From NCBI GenBank assembly GCA_041396685.1, contig JAWKYD010000014.1, positions 1 to 64,000 on the forward strand: a DNA stretch of 64,000 bases. The letters run 5' to 3'. Below are positions 27,870-35,702 of this stretch, one piece after another. A model generated the notes under the pieces. It did no database searches. It saw only the letters and a program-made list of their open reading frames with translations, and was not told the DNA's origin. The position numbers and the translations under genes were made by a program. Within the stretch, counting starts at the first letter, position 1. Every line of letters starts with the position of its first letter. The stretch is from JAUIAI01 sp041396685 (GTDB taxonomy: Bacteria; Pseudomonadota; Gammaproteobacteria; Burkholderiales; Burkholderiaceae_E).

Positions 27870-29966
27870 TCAGTCTGGTGCGATTCTGGCCAGATAGCGC
27901 AGGGCGGCCATGCTCGGCAGGAAGAAGTAGCCGGCACCGAGCGTGCTCACGAAGTCGTCCAATCCGTCGAGGCACCTGCCCACGGGCGCCGCGGGAACAT
28001 GGAACGACTTCGCCTTCGTCGATGTCTTGTTGCCGATGATCGGGTCGACGCTTCCCAGCAGGTTTCCGAACTCCGGGCTCTGAACCCAGCTCGCCATCAC
28101 GAACTCGAACTGGTCGCGGATGCTGGCGGTCAGCGCGACGAAATGAAGCCCGACGTGATCGGGGTCCGACGGATGAAAATAGGGGCGCCCTCTGCGCAGC
28201 ATGCGAGCACGACGAACCCGCGCCAGCGCCTCACTGGCGCTCAGCTCGGGCTGGCTGAAACCGAGCGCATCGCGCGGATTGGTCCGACGCACATGCGCGC
28301 CGAGTGGACAACGAAAGCCGTGCGGATCCTCGTCTCGATAGCTGAAGTCGTTCTCGGTGGCAAGCCTGTCATCGTCGGCGTCGGGGCTCAGAACCAGCGA
28401 AGCGCCACTGCGCCAACGCCCCATCAGAGTCGCTGCGCTCCGCTCTCTCGCGATTGCGTAGGTTCGCAAGGCTTCCAACAGCTGAAGCCAGGGCCAGCGA
28501 TCCGGTTCGGCACGCAAGACCTGATGGAGGATGACGTCGCGGTGCGACAGAAACGCGATGAACTCGTTGCGCAACTCAGCAAGCGAGGCCTCGAAGCACG
28601 GTAGATACCTGCCGGCCAGGGCTCGAAGCGTGCGGGCCGGCGAATCGTCTTCGGCGCTCCCACGCTCGGGCAACGCCGCGACCTCGGCGACGTTGTCCGA
28701 GCGCATCTTCTCGATCGCGGCGACGGCCGGTGGCCCGACCCGCGCGTTTGCGCCTCGCGATGCATCATCGATGCTGACGGCGAGCACATGCGGCAGGGCG
28801 CCTCGGTCGATCCAGCGTGCAAGCTGCGGCACCAGGCTTGGACATGCCTGCCGAGCATGGTCCAACACGGCAAGTTCGCTCGACCGCCTGATCGACGATG
28901 AATCCATGTCGAGCAAGCGCTCCATCGCCGCCGTGTGTTCGTATTGCTCGCGAAGGCCTTGCGGCCGACACCGAACCAGATCGACAAGAGCGGGGGCGAG
29001 CCGTTGCAGGGCGCGATCCGCCTGCTCGTCCAGGAAGCGTTCGAAGCGCTCGACATGCTGCCGATACTGACGAAAGACGAGAAAGCTTCCGTCGGCGCCG
29101 AAGTCTCTGGCGCCGGACTCGTGGCCGAGCCGGGGAAGCCAATCGGACAAAGGATGCTGGCGGGCATCGATGTCCGCTTCCTGAATGGCCAGCGGCGGTA
29201 GCCGGACATCGGACTCGTTGACATGGCCGAGCAGGAATTCACCGAGGCGGATATCGCGCTCGCTCTCGCTTGGTGCCGCAAGGGCTCTGTGCTCGGGTGC
29301 GGGGGTGAAGCGCGGCTGCGAGATGCCGTCCCGAAAACCGAAGTGTTCGCGGTAACCCCGCAAATGCCAGGCAATTGGCAGAACCCTTGTTTCAAACGCA
29401 GACCTGGCTTGCACGTGGCATTGGCCGAACAGAGCCATCCAGGCTTCCTCGAAGCCCTCGAGGGCGTCACGGGTCGTGCGTGAGGCCTCGGATGCAGTAG
29501 GAAGTCTTGCCGGAGCGTCGGAGCCGCCACCCCACATGACGATGAACATGCCGTGGAAGTTGCGATCGCGCCATTCCCAAGGATGGTCGCCGTCGCGCAG
29601 GGTCCGGCGTCGATGAGGGTTGTCAGCGCCTTCGCGAAACTCGACCGGAACATTCTTCAGCATGCCCAGATCGAACCGCCCGTGCCTGTCCATGGCTTCG
29701 GACCGGCTTCCCAGGCCCATGGCCTCGAGTCCGGACGCGGTGAAGGCGATGTTCACGCACGCCTCCGGGTTCATCGCGGCCGCGGAGTCCGCCGCCGCAT
29801 TCACACGTCCGGTCTCGAGCAAATGTCTGAGGCACCCGACCGCAAGCGCACGATCCAGCACACTGAACAGAACATAGGCGGCAAAGGCCTTGCTGCTGTA
29901 ACCGCGCACGACGAGACCCTGCACGTTTTGCCAGAGGGCTTCCTGCTTCTGAACTTCGGATGTCAT
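27870..29966 (-). CDS. Enlarged DyP-type heme peroxidase
   Basis: DyP peroxidases use H2O2 to oxidise dyes, phenols or lignin-like substrates, some with peroxygenase-like side activity. The 698-residue protein carries the family motif GFRDG at 210-214 (catalytic Asp213), 'DGSFLVFRQYRQ' at 292-302, 'GRWRSGASL' near 516, and the heme-ligand region 'CPLGAHVRRTNPRD' with His558. The usual family length is 300-500. About 170 extra residues sit at roughly 325-505, between the two halves of the fold, with no recognisable domain. No Tat leader or signal peptide is visible, so it is probably cytosolic or membrane-associated through its neighbour. The start ATG 29966 follows the membrane-protein stop by 10 bases; GTG 29993 is an alternative that would overlap it. 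Confidence 0.9.
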   Translation of the reverse strand: MTSEVQKQEALWQNVQGLVVRGYSSKAFAAYVLFSVLDRALAVGCLRHLLETGRVNAAADSAAAMNPEACVNIAFTASGLEAMGLGSRSEAMDRHGRFDLGMLKNVPVEFREGADNPHRRRTLRDGDHPWEWRDRNFHGMFIVMWGGGSDAPARLPTASEASRTTRDALEGFEEAWMALFGQCHVQARSAFETRVLPIAWHLRGYREHFGFRDGISQPRFTPAPEHRALAAPSESERDIRLGEFLLGHVNESDVRLPPLAIQEADIDARQHPLSDWLPRLGHESGARDFGADGSFLVFRQYRQHVERFERFLDEQADRALQRLAPALVDLVRCRPQGLREQYEHTAAMERLLDMDSSSIRRSSELAVLDHARQACPSLVPQLARWIDRGALPHVLAVSIDDASRGANARVGPPAVAAIEKMRSDNVAEVAALPERGSAEDDSPARTLRALAGRYLPCFEASLAELRNEFIAFLSHRDVILHQVLRAEPDRWPWLQLLEALRTYAIARERSAATLMGRWRSGASLVLSPDADDDRLATENDFSYRDEDPHGFRCPLGAHVRRTNPRDALGFSQPELSASEALARVRRARMLRRGRPYFHPSDPDHVGLHFVALTASIRDQFEFVMASWVQSPEFGNLLGSVDPIIGNKTSTKAKSFHVPAAPVGRCLDGLDDFVSTLGAGYFFLPSMAALRYLARIAPD

Positions 29967-29976
29967 GGCATCGGGC

Positions 29977-32523
29977 CTACAAGAGGAGCACATTGAGCAG
30001 GAGATCTTCGATCTCGTACTCGTTCAGGGGCCGTCTCAGCGCGAAGAACGATCGTGGCCGGTGCGCGAGATCGGCTTCGATGCGTGTCGAATCGTGGGCC
30101 AGGGCGTAGCGCAATCGCGTCGCGCGCTCGATTTCCTGCACGGATAGTTCCGGATAGGCGCAGTACCAGATCAGTGTCTCGACCTGGGACGCGCGGGCGA
30201 AGTCCTTGAACAGCTTCTCGCGTCGTGCTCCCTCGATCGAGAGAAGAAAGCTGCGCGGAAATCCTTCGGTGGCTCCCCAGACCTGGTTGACGCCTGGCAC
30301 CTTCTGGAACTCGCCGAGATAGCTGCTGAAGTCGCCATCGTAGTTGGTGAGAAAAAGCAGCCGCCGATCTGGAAGCATGATCCAGCGCGCGAAATGGATC
30401 GATCTGATATCGGCGAGATGGCCGCGGTTGTAGATGGTCAGATGGCCCAGTCGGATCAGTCGGAACACGAGCTCGATGACGCCTTGCTGACCTTGCTTGA
30501 TCGTCGTCACGGAGGCGAAGTGATTCTGCGGCAGTACACCCTCGCGCGCGGTGATCTGCGCGCGCCGGGTCAGATCGAGGGTCGGATAGCGGTCCGCCTT
30601 GCCGCCCGATGCCTTGTCGATGAGCTTCGCCACGCGAAAGAGGTCGCGCACGCGCAGTACCGTGCTCACGACCAGTATCGTGAACAGGAACCCGACGATC
30701 CAGCCCTGGAATCGCGGCCATCGTTCGAATTCCTGCAGCTTCGCGAGCGTGCGCCCGGGGTTCATGCCGAGTCGTTGCAGACCCGTGCTCAAGCCGGTGT
30801 CCTCGAAGACGATCACCGCCAGGGGCCTCGGAGAGACCTTGGGCGCCGCCGGCGACGCGGCCGTGGATGCCTTCGCCTCAAAGGTTTTTTGGGCCGACTG
30901 GATGAAGGGCAGCGAATAAATGAACCATTGATCGTCGCTGCATGGGCCGCGCGCGCGCGAAGCGTTCTCGCTGCAATCGCTCGCGGACGCGGCCTTCACC
31001 GCTGGTATGTTCCACGGATTCATGAAGCTCGGCCAGACCCCGCTGACGATTCGGTACCCCGCGGACACGGTGAGCCCGATCACCAGAACGCCGGCGGCGA
31101 GCGCCAGCATCGTGACGATGCGGCTTGCCCGCACCCGTACCATGAGCGGAAGCAGTGCCACGAACATGGCGCTCGTGGCGACCAGGATGGCAAGGGCCGT
31201 TGAATGAATCAGGGGTATGGCGAAATCCCAAAACGTCTGCAGCGTGTAGGCCGGTGTCGAGGCGACCGTGAACCACCAGATCGGCAACGAACCACCGAGG
31301 AAGACGAACAGGGAGTAGCGCCATATCGCAACGGCCGCGCCGTTCAGCACGAGGGCGATGAAGATGCCGGTGGCAAGGAACAAACCGACGACGAACAGCA
31401 CCAGTACCCATAGCCAGGCGTCGATGATGACGCTGATGGCCCGATCGATCAGGATCAGGTGGCCGATGACGACGATCGTCCAGAGCGCGAACTCGAGTGA
31501 ACGCGCAATGGCGGCGCGCCACGCCAGGACGCTTCCCCGCCAGGCGAGGTCGGTGGGCTTCTCGCGCATCGAATCCCAGAACGCCATCAGCGCAGCGACC
31601 ACAGGCGCGGCCACCGAGGCGCATACCAGCAGCGGAATCGCCATGGCGACCAGGCCGCGCCCGGCGCCAATACCAACGACCGTCGCGCCATATTTGCCGA
31701 GCCAGATCGCATAGGCGTAGAGGCCGACCAGCGCGACGATGATCAGGGTATAGCCGGCAACGGTCGCGAGAACGTTCTCGAGCGTCAAGGCCTCGCGCAG
31801 GATCACGAAGAAGTTCCGCAAGGGCCGACGGCGCAGGAGTTCGGCGAAGGCATCCTCCCGGCGGAGGCGGCTGCGAAGCTTCTCCCAGAGCTGGGTTCTG
31901 GAGGTGGTGGTGCTTGCGAGATCGCGGGCAAGCCCGCGTGCGCGGATCAGTAGCTTGTGCTCGTCGGCGATCTGCGCCCTGGTGCGACCGACGTTCGCGG
32001 CAAAGAACAGCGTATCGTCGCGAGGCACGCGCCAGGCCGAGCCGAAGCCATTGGCTGCCTTGTGCCCATAGAGCCAGTCGAGAACCTTCTCTGCCTCCCA
32101 GTCGCGGCAGAATCCGCTGCAATGACCCAGCACGTAGTTGATGTCTTCCCGAAAGCGGGCGATGAAGGTGCAAAGACGTTCCCGCGACAAATCGTCGACG
32201 TTGAACTCGATGCACAACAGGCGACAGGCCTGGCCGGTCGCCGGATCGGCGTCGTTTCGCTCCGGCGGGCGGGCCGCCCAGATGCCGGGCGAGCCGTCGG
32301 TCTTGTCGACGATGCAAACGCTCAGGTAGTGGACCTCGTTCACGCGGGCGCGCTCGGCAGTCGAGAGACCGGCCTTCAGTAAGGCCTGCAGCTGGTTGCC
32401 ACGCTCGCGCAGGAACTGCCGAAGTTTTTCGAGCGATTCGGAGTCGGAGCGGGCGCCATCGTCTGTGCGGACGATCGGCAGATTGTCCAGCTCGCAAAGA
32501 AAGGTCAGCGGGCGATGTCTCAT
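29977..32523 (-). CDS. Unrecognised 848-residue multi-pass membrane protein of the P450-DyP operon
   Basis: The start ATG 32523 overlaps the P450 stop (ATGA). The open frame extends 273 codons upstream, but that part is a shadow of the P450. Residues 1-240 are soluble and Cys-containing ('HCSGFC' near 134-139, 'DWLYGHKAANGFG'). Hydrophobic segments lie at about 250-275, 282-315, 342-362, 367-397, 402-420, 432-462 and 467-490. A soluble loop follows, with another membrane segment at about 607-624. The C-terminal 200 residues are soluble, with 'LPDRRLLFLTNYDGDFSSYL' at about 717-735. That 'LFLTNYDGxxxSYL' stretch is the only part that recalls other hypothetical proteins I know, found in DyP contexts. 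I cannot name a function. A membrane platform or transporter for the heme enzymes on either side is inferred from operon position only. Confidence 0.8.
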   Translation of the reverse strand: MRHRPLTFLCELDNLPIVRTDDGARSDSESLEKLRQFLRERGNQLQALLKAGLSTAERARVNEVHYLSVCIVDKTDGSPGIWAARPPERNDADPATGQACRLLCIEFNVDDLSRERLCTFIARFREDINYVLGHCSGFCRDWEAEKVLDWLYGHKAANGFGSAWRVPRDDTLFFAANVGRTRAQIADEHKLLIRARGLARDLASTTTSRTQLWEKLRSRLRREDAFAELLRRRPLRNFFVILREALTLENVLATVAGYTLIIVALVGLYAYAIWLGKYGATVVGIGAGRGLVAMAIPLLVCASVAAPVVAALMAFWDSMREKPTDLAWRGSVLAWRAAIARSLEFALWTIVVIGHLILIDRAISVIIDAWLWVLVLFVVGLFLATGIFIALVLNGAAVAIWRYSLFVFLGGSLPIWWFTVASTPAYTLQTFWDFAIPLIHSTALAILVATSAMFVALLPLMVRVRASRIVTMLALAAGVLVIGLTVSAGYRIVSGVWPSFMNPWNIPAVKAASASDCSENASRARGPCSDDQWFIYSLPFIQSAQKTFEAKASTAASPAAPKVSPRPLAVIVFEDTGLSTGLQRLGMNPGRTLAKLQEFERWPRFQGWIVGFLFTILVVSTVLRVRDLFRVAKLIDKASGGKADRYPTLDLTRRAQITAREGVLPQNHFASVTTIKQGQQGVIELVFRLIRLGHLTIYNRGHLADIRSIHFARWIMLPDRRLLFLTNYDGDFSSYLGEFQKVPGVNQVWGATEGFPRSFLLSIEGARREKLFKDFARASQVETLIWYCAYPELSVQEIERATRLRYALAHDSTRIEADLAHRPRSFFALRRPLNEYEIEDLLLNVLLL

Positions 32524-33872
32524 GGATCGATCTTCACCACGCAGCGATGCACGGTCGGGCCATCGTATTCGGGTGCTTCGACACGAATCCGTTCGGCCGG
32601 CAGGTGCGAAAGCATCTTTCTCACCAGGAACATGAGCAGTGCGATGGCGATGCGGTCGCCGGGACAGCGATGGCCGCCATATCCGAAGTGGAGGTAGTCG
32701 TCCTCCGGGCGTGACAGTGAGAACAGATAGTTGCGTTCGAACACCGCTTCGTCGAACATCGCCGCAAACGGCGAAACGACGACTCTGGCGCCAGGATTCA
32801 TCACGATGCTGCCGGCGCTTGGAGATTGCAGATGCGCGTGCCGCGGACAGGTCCTCGACAACAAGGGAAAGGTTGGCGAGAACCTCATGGCCTCGAGAAT
32901 CGCCTGGCGAAGCGTCGTGTCGCTCAGCCGATTCTTCGATGCCAGAGCGCGCAGACGCGCATACGGTTGGACGGTCTCGGTGGAGCCCGCGTCGGCCGCC
33001 TCGTGATCGAAAACGGCGCTGGGCTGTTCGGCAGCCAGATTGACGATGGTCATCACGAAGGACTTGATCACCGTCGGGTTGGCGGCCAGCAACAGGCCGC
33101 ACAGGTGCCGGCGGATGAAGTCGCGATTGGCACGCTCGCCGGTCACCTCGTGGTGCTTCTGTAGCAATGACGCGAGTATCGTCGGCGCGCTCTCGGTTTC
33201 GCTCTCGGCGGCGTATTGCGCGGCACCGATCACCTGGTCCAGATGATCGCCGAGTTCCTTGGCGCAGCGTTCGGCGACGGCCTGCAGACCGAAAGAGGCC
33301 GGAGGGCTGAGCAACACCAGCGAGCCGACCTTGCGCAGCCACTGCGCCATCAACCTCCTGCCCTGTTCGGAGACGACCTTGCTGCGCATGCCGTCGGCGG
33401 GGGGGGCGACACCAAAGAAGGCTTCATTGAAGCGGATCAGGAATTCTTCGACGTAGTCGCCGACCAGATCCAGCGGTGTGCCCGGCCCCGTGCGCTCGAG
33501 GCGATAGACCAGTGGCGGCTGAGGGGGCGACAAGGCCGCGCCCTCCCAGGCCTGCTCCAGGGCCAACGTCAGGCGCGATCGCTCGGACGCCTCGATCGAC
33601 TGCCGCACGATGGCCTTCTCGCGCAGTGTAGCGGGCCAGTCGTCCATGCCGACGAGAAACTCGCCGAGCGGCGACTTGGATCGCATGCCTTCGCCGTATT
33701 CGAAGGCGCCCGTGTCGGCAAGCACGGTGCGAACGTCGGCATGTTTGAACACGAAGAAATTTTGCCCGAGCCGTGCGACCGGGCGGATGCGTTGCGCCAG
33801 CGACAGGATCGTCCCGAGGGTTCGAGGACTGCGCAAGACCTTCGCCGTGATGCTGTCCAGCGTTTGCTTCAT
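32520..33872 (-). CDS. Cytochrome P450 with atypical I-helix
   Basis: The 450-residue soluble P450 has the K-helix ExxR as E327-R330 and the heme loop 'FGYGGHRCPGD' with thiolate ligand Cys403. The I-helix reads 'GLLLAANPTV' (259-268): the usual acid-alcohol pair that delivers protons to bound O2 is replaced by Asn265-Pro266-Thr267. This pattern is known in P450s that use peroxides or rearrange peroxides rather than activating O2. It is the first gene of a unit with the membrane protein (ATGA overlap) and the DyP peroxidase. No ferredoxin or reductase gene is nearby. The ATG at 33872 is preceded by GGGAAT. Either a peroxide-dependent P450 or one using a distant redox partner is possible. Confidence 0.93.
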   Translation of the reverse strand: MKQTLDSITAKVLRSPRTLGTILSLAQRIRPVARLGQNFFVFKHADVRTVLADTGAFEYGEGMRSKSPLGEFLVGMDDWPATLREKAIVRQSIEASERSRLTLALEQAWEGAALSPPQPPLVYRLERTGPGTPLDLVGDYVEEFLIRFNEAFFGVAPPADGMRSKVVSEQGRRLMAQWLRKVGSLVLLSPPASFGLQAVAERCAKELGDHLDQVIGAAQYAAESETESAPTILASLLQKHHEVTGERANRDFIRRHLCGLLLAANPTVIKSFVMTIVNLAAEQPSAVFDHEAADAGSTETVQPYARLRALASKNRLSDTTLRQAILEAMRFSPTFPLLSRTCPRHAHLQSPSAGSIVMNPGARVVVSPFAAMFDEAVFERNYLFSLSRPEDDYLHFGYGGHRCPGDRIAIALLMFLVRKMLSHLPAERIRVEAPEYDGPTVHRCVVKIDP

Positions 33873-33999
33873 TCAGATTCCCGTCGTGTTGCCATATGCC
33901 CTGACACACACGGATCGAGGCGGCATTGCCACATCACCGGCGCAGCGCGGGGCACGATGGAGAATGTTCGCCCATCGACCACCCGGTGGGGGCGGGCGC

Positions 34000-34013
34000 G
34001 TTCAATAGTGAAC
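34000..34013. promoter_or_regulatory. GTTCA-N4-TGAAC operator candidate in the P450/luxR divergent promoter
   Basis: The arms are perfect, with spacer ATAG. The 5-4-5 layout is that of FNR/CRP-family sites (FNR: TTGAT-N4-ATCAA), and a Crp-family gene sits 0.8 kb away. The site lies between the divergent P450 and LuxR genes, about 130 bases from the P450 start and 84 bases from the luxR start. It could equally be a LuxR-type dyad. Confidence 0.45.
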
Positions 34014-34096
34014 ATCACCTTGCTCAATTGCGACTATTGCACGAGTCGCGAAACCGCGACCATCGAGTCATGAGGTGACGAACCAGCGAGGCGACG

Positions 34097-34831
34097 ATGG
34101 GAGATCGACAGCAATTCGAAGCAATGAGCCACACCGGCGTGCCGGGCGGGTTGATCTCCACCGCGGGTCCTGCCTGGGCTGCGCTCAGTTGGATACGGCA
34201 GGGCTTGATGATCTTCGACCGAACCGGGGTCTGCCTGTTCGCGAATCCGGCGGCAATGGCCAGTCCCGCATTCGAATCTCTGTTGCGCTGGGCAGCCGGT
34301 TTCAATTCGCTGCCATCGGGTGTGCGCACCCTCGAGCACAGGTCGCGTCGCGCGAACGCCGAGGCAACGAGCCTGTTCGAACTGGAGTGCGACGCATGCG
34401 ACGGAATCGTCGCGATCTCGGCCATCAACGTCGAAGAAGACGGGACGAACGAGGAATACATTCTGGCGGCACTACCGCCCGAGCGACCCGGGGACGCCGC
34501 CGCGCATCAGTATCTGGCAAGGCGGTTCGGCCTGACCCCTGGTGAAACCGATGTGCTCGGTCAACTGATTGCCGGCCTCGTTCCGAAGGCAGTGGCACTC
34601 GCCCGCAACGTCAGTGAAAGTACGGTGCGATCGCAGATCAGGTCGATCATCGGAAAACTGGGCGTCAGCTCGATCCGGCAAGCGATCGCCATTGCCGAAC
34701 GTGTTCCCAAAGTACGCGATGGGGTCGGGCATGAATCCGCCGACGAACGGGCCGCAATGGCGTCGGCCTGCTACCAGCGCTTGGGCAATTCCTTGAGCAA
34801 CTCGATTCGCTTTCGCGAAACCCGAATGTAG
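34097..34831 (+). CDS. LuxR-family regulator with PAS-like N-terminus
   Basis: This 244-residue protein has a PAS-like N-terminal part ('WIRQGLMIFDRTGVCLFANP') and a C-terminal GerE/LuxR HTH at about 145-200: 'FGLTPGETDVLGQLIAGLVP' then 'VSESTVRSQIRSIIGKLGVS'. No receiver domain with phosphoacceptor Asp or autoinducer-binding signature is apparent, so a small-molecule or redox signal is likely. GAGG lies upstream of the ATG. It is divergent from the P450 operon and its last 61 bases overlap the 3' end of the convergent crp gene. It is a strong candidate controller of the P450-DyP unit. Confidence 0.85.
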   Translation: MGDRQQFEAMSHTGVPGGLISTAGPAWAALSWIRQGLMIFDRTGVCLFANPAAMASPAFESLLRWAAGFNSLPSGVRTLEHRSRRANAEATSLFELECDACDGIVAISAINVEEDGTNEEYILAALPPERPGDAAAHQYLARRFGLTPGETDVLGQLIAGLVPKAVALARNVSESTVRSQIRSIIGKLGVSSIRQAIAIAERVPKVRDGVGHESADERAAMASACYQRLGNSLSNSIRFRETRM

Positions 34832-35406
34832 CCGCCAGTCGTCAGATCCTTGAGAATCCGATTGACCATGGCCGCGGACGCGCCGACGCGATCGGCTATC
34901 TCGCGCTGACTGACGTCCGGGACGACGGACTTCTCGTCTTCGACGATCGAAGCGTCGAGCAAGAGCCGCGCGACCCTTCCATAGACGTCCATCAGGGCAA
35001 GATTGCGAACGCTCGATGTCAGCGCGGTCACGCGCTCGATCAGCGCGTGGATCAGCTGCACCGCGATTTCGGGCGATGCCATGACGAAGGCCTCGAAGTC
35101 CGAGCGGTGTACCAGGCACAGGCGGCTTGCCTCGATCGTTCGCACGGATGCCGTGCGAACCGCATTCGCCAGCATCAGTTCGCCGAAGAACTCGTTCTTG
35201 CCGAGCCGGTTCAGCTCGATCTCCTTGCCGTTCTCGTCTGAAACGTAGACCGAAAGCTCTCCGGCAAGAACGACATAGAGCGTCTCCGCGGGTTCGCCCT
35301 CACTGACGACGACGGTGTTCCTGGCAAAGGTGTGCACCCGGCCGCGCGCGCACAGTCGGGTTAAGACGTCGGCGCTCAGGAATGGCCTCGTATCGATCGA
35401 ATGCAT
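34771..35406 (-). CDS. Crp/Fnr-family transcriptional regulator (paralogue 2)
   Basis: The 211-residue product is closely related to the Crp protein at 16042-16683 through its whole length. The nucleotide-binding fold holds 'FFGELMLANAVRTASVRTIE', with the Glu and Arg that bind cyclic nucleotides in E. coli CRP. In the recognition helix 'GASAAMVNRILKDL' the DNA-contacting Arg-Glu pair of CRP is Ala-Ala, and paralogue 1 has Arg-Ser, so the two should read different sites. The start at 35406 aligns with paralogue 1 and has GGAG upstream; an extra 15 residues are open but unlikely. It overlaps luxR tail to tail. Confidence 0.92.
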   Translation of the reverse strand: MHSIDTRPFLSADVLTRLCARGRVHTFARNTVVVSEGEPAETLYVVLAGELSVYVSDENGKEIELNRLGKNEFFGELMLANAVRTASVRTIEASRLCLVHRSDFEAFVMASPEIAVQLIHALIERVTALTSSVRNLALMDVYGRVARLLLDASIVEDEKSVVPDVSQREIADRVGASAAMVNRILKDLTTGGYIRVSRKRIELLKELPKRW

Positions 35407-35615
35407 CGTGGCGGCTCCGTCCCGGGTCGAATGGTGTTCGGGGATCTGCATGCCTGGGTCCGATATGACCCGTGCATCGTACCGTCTTCAGTGTGCTGGT
35501 CTGCAAGATGCCGGCGAAACGGCGCACTGCAATCGATTGTGCCTGCGCGGCGCCTGACCCCGGTATCGAGCCGCGCCGGAGGGGGCGTCTCGCGCGCCCG
35601 GCCGAGCGCATCAAT

Positions 35616-35637
35616 ATACCCCTACTAGTATGGGTAT
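35616..35637. promoter_or_regulatory. 22-bp palindromic operator, ATACCC-N10-GGGTAT
   Basis: The arms ATACCC and GGGTAT flank a core that is itself symmetric (TACTAGTA), with only one mismatched pair in 22 bp. It ends at the base before the -35 box of the next gene. The ACCC/GGGT form resembles sites of CsoR/CstR-type thiol and copper sensors, which control persulfide-detoxification genes in other bacteria. No such regulator is in the window, so assignment rests on form and the downstream gene. Confidence 0.6.
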
Positions 35638-35666
35638 TTGACCGGGTCGCCAAGCTCGAATAGACT
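35638..35666 (+). promoter_or_regulatory. Sigma-70-like promoter of the MBL-SulP genes
   Basis: TTGACC (35638-35643), a 17-base spacer, then TAGACT (35661-35666). Transcription would begin about 30 bases before the ATG at 35703, leaving a short leader with GGATCTCC as ribosome-binding region. Confidence 0.6.
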
Positions 35667-35702
35667 TGGAGCGACTGAGAACGACTCAAAGGATCTCCTC
35701 CG

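Larger units (their letters stand above)
35407..35702. other. Divergent control region between crp and the persulfide-dioxygenase-like gene
   Basis: No gene is apparent. It holds the promoter of crp on the left and, on the right, the 22-bp palindrome and the sigma-70-like promoter listed separately. Confidence 0.6.

Noticed and set aside
27848..27873. CTGAGC/GCTCAG dyad between the cyclase-ATPase and DyP stops
   Set aside because: The stem is only 6 bp with a 14-base loop and no T-run, and it overlaps coding sequence. Not enough for a terminator call.
32524..33342. 273-codon N-terminal extension of the membrane protein frame
   Set aside because: This part overlaps the P450 in another frame and is Arg-rich. 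The ATG at 32523 overlapping the P450 stop is the credible start.
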